39,246 bases of DNA from Sphingobacterium sp. GTDB taxonomy: Bacteria > Bacteroidota > Bacteroidia > Sphingobacteriales > Sphingobacteriaceae. Each line of letters starts with the position of its first letter. The stretch's first letter is position 1. The stretch spans positions 1-39,246 of the forward strand of contig JALAGS010000238.1 in assembly GCA_022712315.1 (NCBI GenBank), written 5' to 3'. Positions 32,966-39,246 of the stretch are shown piece by piece. The position numbers were made by a program, and so were the translations under genes. The notes under the pieces are model-generated. The model worked only from the letters and a program-made list of their open reading frames with translations. It was not told where the DNA came from and made no database searches.

Positions 32966-35092
32966 ATGAATACGGTATCAAGAGTACTCTTAGGTGCGTC
33001 TATCGTTTTTTTTGTGCATGACTTTGCTTTCGCACAGAAAAAGTTGGATTTTGCACAGTCATGGGGGCAAAAGCAATCTTTGACGGTTCGTACTAATCAG
33101 TATCCTGGATGGGCAGATGGGACAGCTTACCTGGAGAATGATGTGAACGATGGTCGTTTGTATCAAGTCAATATTAAATCAGGCAACAGAAGTGTTTATA
33201 CGGTTCCTGCCAAAGAAGGAACAGTTGTCTATGTAGAAAATAACGATATCTTCCTAAAAAGCAGTGATGGCGTAGCGAAAAAGCTTACCAACTCGCCTGA
33301 TGTTGCCGAACAGAATCCCACCTTATCTCCCGACGGTAAATACGTTGCTTTTACTCGTAAAAGTAACCTATACAGTGTCGATGTGACTTCGGGAAAGGAA
33401 ATGCAGTATACAAACGATGGTACTGATGTGATTTACAATGGCTGGTCATCCTGGGTATATTACGAGGAGATTCTTGGCCGCCCGACAAAATACAAAGCTT
33501 TTTGGTGGTCTCCGGACAGTCGTAAAATTGCATTTATGCGTTTCGATGATACAAAGGTCCCCATGTTTCCGATTTATTCGTCCAAAGGCCAACACGGCTA
33601 TTTGGAAGAAACAAGATATCCTAAAGCGGGTGATCCTAATCCAGAAGTTAAAGTCGGTATAGTTCATCTCGATGGAGGAAACGTTGTCTGGGCTGATTTC
33701 AATGAAAAAGACGATCAGTATTTTGGTCAACCCTATTGGGCTTTTGATAGCAAAAATGTGATGGTGCAGTGGATGAACCGGGATCAGAATAATTTGAAGT
33801 TCTATCAAGTGGACCCAAATTCTGGTTCGAAAAAGGAGATTTACGATGAGCGTCAAGCTTCATGGATCAATTTAGATCACGATGAGCGTATTACGTACCT
33901 TGCGGACAACAAATATTACATTTTAAAATCGGATAAAACCGGCTGGGCTCATTATTACCTGTATAAATTGGACGGGGTGTTAGTGAACCCCATCACTTCC
34001 GGTGAATGGCAGGTGACCGAATTGAAACGGATCGACGAAAAAAATAAGGTGATCTATTTTACTGCACGTAAAGAGAACTCGGCACGTTTTGATCTATACC
34101 GTGTCGATTATTCCGGTAAAAATATGAAACGGCTGACTTTTGGCGATTACTCGCATGATGTCAATGTATCGCCCGATGGCAAGTATTTTATTACTAAATA
34201 CTCTAATGTGAGTACACCGGACCGATATGCATTGCTGGATAATCAGGGTAAAGTTGTGCGCCAGTTAGCCGACAGTAAAGCGGCTGATTTTGCTTCCTAT
34301 ACGTATGGCAAGACGGAATACTTACATATCAAATCCGATGACGGGCTGTTCGATCTTCCATTGACAATAACCTATCCGACGGATTTTGATAAATCGAAAG
34401 TTTACCCGGTGATCTTTAGCATTTACGGTGGACCTGACGCTGGGACGGTAAAAGATACCTGGAAAGGAACGGGTAACCAGTATTGGGCCAATGAAGGAAT
34501 TATTCAGGTGTCCGCAGACCACCGCGCTTCGGGACATTTCGGTAAACAGGGCGTTGCCTATATGCACCGCAATCTTGGTCACTGGGAGATTATTGATTAT
34601 TCCACCATTGTCAAGTGGTTAAAATCACAACCTTGGGTTGCAAAAAATAAAGTACTTATTACAGGGCATAGCTATGGAGGCTATATGACTTGTCTGGCGA
34701 TGACAAAGGCTGCTGATGTATTTGATTTTGGTATTGCCGGTGCTCCGGTAACTTCCTGGGACTTGTACGACAGCCATTATACCGAAAGATGGATGGATAC
34801 ACCGCAGGATAATCCAGCTGGTTATAAAGCCGGTTCTGTGTTAACGTATGTGAATAATTATAAGGGTGTATTGCGCATCATGCATGGCGATATGGACGAT
34901 AACGTACATTTACAGAATACAACCCAACTGGTTGATAAATTGACGGATAGAAGTGTTCCTTTTGAACTGATGATCTATCCTGGCAGCCGCCATGGATTTG
35001 AGCGTTCGAAAAGTAAATACGATTCCAATGAACGTGCACGATTCTACTACCAATACTTATTGGAGAAACCACTTCCTAAAGAATTTAAATAA
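32966..35092 (+). CDS. Dipeptidyl peptidase IV, S9B family
   Basis: A 708-residue exported serine peptidase. A signal peptide (about 1-25, VLLGASIVFFVHDFAFAQ) is followed by a beta-propeller domain (about 50-480) and an alpha/beta hydrolase domain. The triad is visible: Ser569 in GHSYGG, Asp in HGDMDDNVH and His in GSRHGFE; the propeller carries YEE, matching the double Glu that binds the substrate N-terminus. It removes Xaa-Pro or Xaa-Ala dipeptides in the periplasm. The frame is open to a TTG at 32912, but the ATG at 32966 puts the signal peptide at the N-terminus. A terminator follows. Confidence 0.94.
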   Translation: MNTVSRVLLGASIVFFVHDFAFAQKKLDFAQSWGQKQSLTVRTNQYPGWADGTAYLENDVNDGRLYQVNIKSGNRSVYTVPAKEGTVVYVENNDIFLKSSDGVAKKLTNSPDVAEQNPTLSPDGKYVAFTRKSNLYSVDVTSGKEMQYTNDGTDVIYNGWSSWVYYEEILGRPTKYKAFWWSPDSRKIAFMRFDDTKVPMFPIYSSKGQHGYLEETRYPKAGDPNPEVKVGIVHLDGGNVVWADFNEKDDQYFGQPYWAFDSKNVMVQWMNRDQNNLKFYQVDPNSGSKKEIYDERQASWINLDHDERITYLADNKYYILKSDKTGWAHYYLYKLDGVLVNPITSGEWQVTELKRIDEKNKVIYFTARKENSARFDLYRVDYSGKNMKRLTFGDYSHDVNVSPDGKYFITKYSNVSTPDRYALLDNQGKVVRQLADSKAADFASYTYGKTEYLHIKSDDGLFDLPLTITYPTDFDKSKVYPVIFSIYGGPDAGTVKDTWKGTGNQYWANEGIIQVSADHRASGHFGKQGVAYMHRNLGHWEIIDYSTIVKWLKSQPWVAKNKVLITGHSYGGYMTCLAMTKAADVFDFGIAGAPVTSWDLYDSHYTERWMDTPQDNPAGYKAGSVLTYVNNYKGVLRIMHGDMDDNVHLQNTTQLVDKLTDRSVPFELMIYPGSRHGFERSKSKYDSNERARFYYQYLLEKPLPKEFK

Positions 35093-35115
35093 GCGTAATT
35101 AAGGTCAAAATAGAG

Positions 35116-35152
35116 AATCCCTTATCCACTTGGATAGGGGATTTTTATTTTT
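35116..35152 (+). terminator. intrinsic terminator after the dipeptidyl peptidase
   Basis: A 12-bp stem with one G-T wobble, AATCCCTTATCC (35116-35127) and GGATAGGGGATT (35132-35143), with a 4-base loop and a T-rich tail. It lies 24 bp after the stop codon. Confidence 0.85.
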
Positions 35153-35246
35153 TGGCCTGTTTTCATTTATTCCTGGTAAAAGATTTTCTCTGACCTTCTT
35201 TTTTATGTTAAATATGACAAAAAAAGTGATTTTTATGGGCGTGTAA

Positions 35247-35278
35247 ATTGTTGAAAATTAAAAAATATGGCATCTTTG
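35247..35278 (+). promoter_or_regulatory. candidate promoter of the 268-residue membrane protein
   Basis: CATCTTTG (35271-35278) is one base off TAnnTTTG, and ATTG (35247-35250) fits a -33 element with a 20-bp spacer. The leader would be about 17 nt. Confidence 0.35.
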
Positions 35279-35300
35279 TAGAAGTTTATTCAAAGAAAAA

Positions 35301-36107
35301 ATGATTCAATTCCTAAAGGAAAGTACGTTTGCCGTTAATGAGGTTTTTAATAAGTCATTGGAGTTGCTGAAAAGGCATTATTTTTCCGTGGCCGGACTTT
35401 GTTTTTTGCTGTTTGTGACCTCTGGTCTTTCTAATTATCTCGCAACCACGATTAGTGATTTCAACGTAGTGTTGAGTAGTTTTATGGCGTTTTTTTTCAT
35501 GGTGATGTATTTCGGATTGAACATGACTTTATTTAAGTATATTTTAAGTCTGATTGATGGAAATCATGATAAGAAACTCATCCAATGTATCCCCAGTTCA
35601 AAAGAACTTGCATACTTTTTTGGTGCCATGTTAAGTATTATGGTGCTTTCCATAGCACTTCTGATGATTTTAGGGGCTGTTTCTTTACCCTTCCTTTATC
35701 TATTTGAAAATGGTGATAATCGTGTGGAGTTAATGGGCAAGTTTACGATGTTCGTTGTCTTTATAGCGGCTATATTGACATTTATTCTGATTATTAGGGT
35801 GGCATTTTATCCCTTTTTCATTATCGATAAACACGCGGGAACGTTTAAATCTCTACGTTTCAGTTTTGCACTGACAAAAGGCAATGTATTTAAACTGTTA
35901 TTGATTTTAGCTGTATTTGCTTTTTTTCAGTTACTGCAGATGTATTTTAATTATTTAGAATATTACATAATTTTTATTATTTTGAACCTCGTGAGCTCTT
36001 TTTTGGTGGTACCTCTGGCTTGTATCGTTGTTTCGGTCGCTTATCGTTCAATGATGGCGGATTACCATGGTGGAGAGGACCCCAAGATTTTAAATAATAT
36101 ATTTTAA
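35301..36107 (+). CDS. polytopic membrane protein, function unknown
   Basis: A 268-residue protein with about six hydrophobic segments (near 30-50, 57-80, 100-130, 148-172, 198-215 and 222-250). It vaguely resembles the membrane domain found in glycerophosphodiesterase-like and DUF975-type proteins, with a cytoplasmic-looking KSLRFSFALTKGN between helices. I do not recognise a specific family. It is followed by dxr after 15 bp, so the two are probably transcribed together with rseP. Confidence 0.7.
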   Translation: MIQFLKESTFAVNEVFNKSLELLKRHYFSVAGLCFLLFVTSGLSNYLATTISDFNVVLSSFMAFFFMVMYFGLNMTLFKYILSLIDGNHDKKLIQCIPSSKELAYFFGAMLSIMVLSIALLMILGAVSLPFLYLFENGDNRVELMGKFTMFVVFIAAILTFILIIRVAFYPFFIIDKHAGTFKSLRFSFALTKGNVFKLLLILAVFAFFQLLQMYFNYLEYYIIFIILNLVSSFLVVPLACIVVSVAYRSMMADYHGGEDPKILNNIF

Positions 36108-36122
36108 TTAATAGAAAAGGTT

Positions 36123-37280
36123 TTGAGTAAAAAAGGAATTGCCATTTTAGGGGCAACGGGAAGTATAGGCACACAAGCCTTGGATGTGATAAGAGCCTTT
36201 CCTAATAAATTTGAGGCGATCGTTCTGACCTGTGGTAGCAATGCAGCATTATTGATTAAACAGGCGCTGGAGTTTAGGCCAAAGGCGGTTGTCGTTACAG
36301 ATTCTTTTCAATATAGCCATGTACAGGATGCGTTGCAAGGGCAGGGGATCACCGTTCTTTTTGGTGAAGCCGGACTGATCGAAGTGGTGCAGTACGAGGA
36401 AGTTGATATGGTGTTGAATGCCATTGTTGGATCGGCTGGACTGAAACCTACTGTTAAAGCTATTCAATCCAAAAAAGATATTGCCCTGGCCAATAAAGAA
36501 ACGCTGGTTGTGGCCGGTGAACTGATTATGGCCTTGGTGAAAGAATATGGTGTGCGTATGCTTCCTGTGGATTCGGAGCATTCTGCGATTTTTCAGTGTT
36601 TGGCCGGAGAAGAGCATAATCCGATCGAGAAAATTTACGTCACGGCTTCAGGAGGCCCCTTTCGTGGCAAAAAGAGGGCTGATCTGCTGCAGGTCACCAA
36701 AGCTGAAGCTTTAAAACATCCAAATTGGTCGATGGGTGCCAAAATTACGATTGATTCGGCATCCCTGATGAACAAAGGACTCGAAGTTATTGAAGCAAAA
36801 TGGCTTTTCAATCTATCTATAAATCAGGTCGACGTCATCGTCCATCCGCAATCGATCGTTCATTCTTTGGTTCAGTTTCAGGATGGTTCCATGAAAGCAC
36901 AAATGGGGGTACCCGATATGAAATTGCCGATCCAGTACGCTTTGACGTACCCAGCACGTTTTGAAAATAGTTTTGAACGTTTCAATTTCATGGATTATCC
37001 AACACTGAGCTTTGAGAAAGCAGACATGGAAACGTTCCGGAATTTGGCCCTTGCTTATGAGAGCCTACGCGTCGGGGGAAATAGAAGCTGTGTGCTGAAT
37101 GCTGCAAATGAAGTTGTTGTGGAGGCCTTTCTGAAAGATCAGGTTGGTTTTTTGCAGATGAGTGATATCATTGAACAGACATTGGATCAAGTAGAATTTA
37201 TTGCGGCACCGACATTGGATGATTATCTGGAGACGGATCGTATCGCAAGAGTAATAACAAAGGAAATAATCAAAGATTAA
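36123..37280 (+). CDS. dxr: 1-deoxy-D-xylulose 5-phosphate reductoisomerase
   Basis: A 385-residue enzyme converting DXP to MEP with NADPH, the second step of the MEP isoprenoid pathway. The NADPH loop GATGSIG (about 9-15), NKETLVVAGE, the metal ligand region VDSEHSAIFQCL, ASGGPFR and DSASLMNKGLEVIEA are all intact. The start is TTG at 36123: the family N-terminus KKGIAILGATGS begins two codons later, and no in-frame ATG lies between it and the in-frame stop shared with the preceding gene at 36105-36107. It sits between a membrane protein gene and rseP. Confidence 0.96.
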   Translation: MSKKGIAILGATGSIGTQALDVIRAFPNKFEAIVLTCGSNAALLIKQALEFRPKAVVVTDSFQYSHVQDALQGQGITVLFGEAGLIEVVQYEEVDMVLNAIVGSAGLKPTVKAIQSKKDIALANKETLVVAGELIMALVKEYGVRMLPVDSEHSAIFQCLAGEEHNPIEKIYVTASGGPFRGKKRADLLQVTKAEALKHPNWSMGAKITIDSASLMNKGLEVIEAKWLFNLSINQVDVIVHPQSIVHSLVQFQDGSMKAQMGVPDMKLPIQYALTYPARFENSFERFNFMDYPTLSFEKADMETFRNLALAYESLRVGGNRSCVLNAANEVVVEAFLKDQVGFLQMSDIIEQTLDQVEFIAAPTLDDYLETDRIARVITKEIIKD

Positions 37281-37296
37281 ATTTTAAAAAGCATAC

Positions 37297-38622
37297 ATGG
37301 GTGTTTTAATTATGGTCGGACAAGTGATTTTAGGCTTGTCAATTTTAATTGTTCTACATGAGTTAGGACATTTCTTAGCAGCACGTGCATTTGGGATCAA
37401 AGTAGAAAAGTTTTATCTGTTCTTTGATGCATGGGGAGTGAAATTATTTAAATTCAATTATAAGGGATGTGAATATGGCATTGGCTGGTTGCCTTTGGGT
37501 GGCTATGTGAAGATTGCAGGTATGATCGATGAATCGATGGATACCGAGCAGCTGAAGGGTGAGCCACAGCCATGGGAATTCAGATCAAAACCAGCTTGGC
37601 AGCGTTTAATCGTGATGTTGGGTGGTATTATCGTCAATATTGTCGTTGGTGTTGTTGTCTTTTGGATGCTAACCTTTAAAATGGGCAATACTGACATCAA
37701 AATGGATCAAATGGTCAATGGTATTGTTCCGGGATCCATTGGGGAGTCCATTGGCTTGAAAGCTGGAGATAAAGTAATTTCAATTGATGGTCACCGTGTC
37801 GAAAATTATTCGGAGTTGATCAGTTCTAAAGTATTGATGGGGGGAGTGACCCTTGCTGTTGAACGGGATGGCGCTACAACAGATATCAAAGTTCCTGCGG
37901 ATTTATTGAATACGCTCTCAGACAAAAAAGGTGAGAAGTTTATCGAACCACGTGTGAAAACAACAAGTATTGCTGAAGTAGCGCCTGGATCTGTGGCAAG
38001 TAAAATGGGTTTTACGAAAGGAGATAGCATTATTGCTGTCAATGACGTACAAGTGCCTTTCTTCGATCAATTTAGAGCACAGATAAAAGCAAATGTCAAT
38101 AAAACGGTTGCGATTAAGGTGTGGCGTAAAGGAGCTGAGGTTTCGTTGCAAGGGAACGTTCCTGCAGATGCGATGTTGGGAATAGGCATTAATCGTGATT
38201 ATTCCATCAAATCGTTTACAACGCAATATACGTTGATGGAGGCATTTCCAATTGGTGCAAAGAAAGCATTTACGGTGATCACCGATAACGCAAAAGGATT
38301 TGGCAAAATCTTCAAAGGTGAAGTTCGTGCTGATAAAGCATTATCAGGTCCTATTGGTATCGCTACTTTATTTGGTACGGAAGTCGACTGGATTCGTTTT
38401 TGGTCTTTGGTAGGGATGCTGTCCATGGCATTGGCGTTTATGAACCTATTGCCTATTCCTGCTTTGGATGGCGGTCACGTATTGTTCTTATTGGTTGAAA
38501 TGATTCAGGGTAAACCATTGAGCGAGAAATTCCTGGAAAAAGCACAAATGGTCGGTTTCTTTATCCTTTTGGCTTTAATGGTCTTTATATTCGGAAACGA
38601 TATTTTTAAGCTATTTAAATAA
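37297..38622 (+). CDS. rseP: Site-2 zinc metalloprotease RseP, M50
   Basis: A 441-residue intramembrane protease. The zinc motif HELGH at 21-25 lies in the first membrane helix, almost the numbering of E. coli RseP; two PDZ domains follow (about 125-205 and 215-295), and the C-terminal membrane part has NLLPIPALDGGH with the third zinc ligand Asp. In other bacteria it cleaves membrane-bound anti-sigma factors. The dxr-rseP pairing is common; here the gap is 16 bp. A palindromic terminator follows 30 bp after the stop. Confidence 0.95.
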   Translation: MGVLIMVGQVILGLSILIVLHELGHFLAARAFGIKVEKFYLFFDAWGVKLFKFNYKGCEYGIGWLPLGGYVKIAGMIDESMDTEQLKGEPQPWEFRSKPAWQRLIVMLGGIIVNIVVGVVVFWMLTFKMGNTDIKMDQMVNGIVPGSIGESIGLKAGDKVISIDGHRVENYSELISSKVLMGGVTLAVERDGATTDIKVPADLLNTLSDKKGEKFIEPRVKTTSIAEVAPGSVASKMGFTKGDSIIAVNDVQVPFFDQFRAQIKANVNKTVAIKVWRKGAEVSLQGNVPADAMLGIGINRDYSIKSFTTQYTLMEAFPIGAKKAFTVITDNAKGFGKIFKGEVRADKALSGPIGIATLFGTEVDWIRFWSLVGMLSMALAFMNLLPIPALDGGHVLFLLVEMIQGKPLSEKFLEKAQMVGFFILLALMVFIFGNDIFKLFK

Positions 38623-38652
38623 ATTTAATTGGTCGGCCCACAATGGCTGATG

Positions 38653-38706
38653 GCATAAATACCATAAAAAAGGGAACTTAAGTTCCCTTTTTTATGGTAT
38701 TTATGC
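38653..38706. terminator. 54-bp perfect palindrome after rseP
   Basis: Two perfectly complementary 27-base arms (38653-38679 and 38680-38706) meet without a spacer. The inner part GGGAACTTAAGTTCCC followed by TTTTTT would form a standard terminator hairpin, and the outer bases extend it. It probably ends the rseP transcript and could also stop transcription from the right. Confidence 0.85.
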
Positions 38707-38832
38707 GTTAGCAGGGACAGGCTTTACGTTCGGTTTGTAACATTCATATATCCTATAGACTTTCATTTGCTTTCATTGCGCCTATTCAAAATAGAAGACG
38801 AAGGTTTTTCCAACAATAAATTGCTTTTTTAT

Positions 38833-38864
38833 ATTGCATTTAAAAAACAATTTATCTAAGTTTG
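38833..38864 (+). promoter_or_regulatory. candidate promoter of ywbE, abutting the start codon
   Basis: TAAGTTTG (38857-38864) matches TAnnTTTG, and ATTG (38833-38836) fits a -33 element with a 20-bp spacer. The element ends three bases before the ATG, so the message would be nearly or fully leaderless. Confidence 0.45.
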
Positions 38865-38867
38865 ACC

Positions 38868-39071
38868 ATGGATGGAAGAAATAGAGCAGATGTAAAGCCA
38901 GGTATGTTGGTGAATATAATCTTAAAGAAGGACCAGCGTACAGGGAACCTAACAGAAGGCATTGTGAAGGACCTGCTGACATCATCCTCCTATCATTCAA
39001 GGGGGATTAAAGTCAGATTGACGGACGGCCAAATTGGAAGAGTGGCTGAAATTATTGAAGATGATTTTTAG
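38868..39071 (+). CDS. YwbE family protein
   Basis: A 67-residue protein matching the YwbE family: NRADVKPGMLVNIILKKDQR, then LTEGIVKDLLT and HSRGIKVRLTDGQIGRVAEI, a compact KOW/SH3-like beta barrel. Its function is not established. I start at the ATG at 38868; an in-frame TTG two codons upstream overlaps the -7 element and is less likely. It is a single-gene unit with its own promoter after the rseP terminator. Confidence 0.88.
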   Translation: MDGRNRADVKPGMLVNIILKKDQRTGNLTEGIVKDLLTSSSYHSRGIKVRLTDGQIGRVAEIIEDDF

Positions 39072-39246
39072 AAGATATTCTACCGGTCTTCATTTCTCTT
39101 TATCTAATCTTTTTTAGCGGAGTTGACGCGAAAAGGTTTGCTACCTATGATGTTCTTAATGTATAAATCAAACTAAAAGTTTGTTGGATTGTTAATAGGG
39201 AACATTTTGAAATAAAATTTGTATAATAACATAATTATTGCTAACT

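Noticed and set aside
39169..39183. Short hairpin near the right edge
   Set aside because: Six-bp arms with a 3-base loop in AT-rich sequence, no gene end or T-run to support a terminator.

Overview
The window reads as chromosomal DNA of a Bacteroidota bacterium, most likely Sphingobacteriaceae (Sphingobacterium-like). Support: core genes of that phylum (long NusB, DUF1573 lipoprotein, YajC, YbbR, CoaE, S9B dipeptidyl peptidase, YwbE), DUF6266 and BtrH-type accessory proteins, moderate GC, no clear Shine-Dalgarno sites, and repeated matches to the Bacteroidota promoter -7 element TAnnTTTG. I see no rRNA, tRNA, CRISPR array, insertion sequence or prophage gene.

Layout. 1-3370 (minus strand): an Rrf2/NsrR-like iron-sulfur regulator, flavohemoglobin Hmp and a DUF4846 lipoprotein; two related palindromes lie upstream of hmp. 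3536-9864: a large GH18-polysaccharide deacetylase-GT2 fusion, NAD(P)H-hydrate repair enzyme Nnr, a GNAT acetyltransferase preceded by partial copies of its own 5' end, and a hexapeptide sugar O-acetyltransferase. 10103-15365: a GT4 glycosyltransferase and a GH130 enzyme that overlap tail to tail, then dipeptidase PepD with a clear terminator. 15576-20918: a tight plus-strand run of GntP-type permease, RidA-like enamine deaminase, D-threonine aldolase/D-serine dehydratase-like enzyme, M19 dipeptidase and nucleoside-symporter-family MFS protein, which looks like a D-amino-acid or D-peptide utilisation operon. 21019-23239 (minus): a DUF4870 membrane protein and an ABC exporter half with an unusual Walker B.

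23421-29994: a leucine-dehydrogenase-like protein lacking the catalytic lysine, then the housekeeping set nusB, DUF1573 and yajC, interrupted by a DUF6266 gene and a BtrH-like gene before ybbR and coaE resume. 29999-35092: an MBL-fold exonuclease, a small membrane protein, DNA polymerase IV and DPP4. 35301-39071: a polytopic membrane protein, dxr (TTG start), rseP, a 54-bp perfect palindrome and ywbE.

Most of the window is ordinary housekeeping. The points most worth a second look are the paired palindromes at hmp, the D-amino-acid operon, the Lys-to-Ser change in the dehydrogenase, the decayed duplications before the GNAT gene, the accessory insertion between yajC and ybbR with its 11-bp repeats, and promoter elements that almost touch several start codons. 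None is proven novel from sequence alone.
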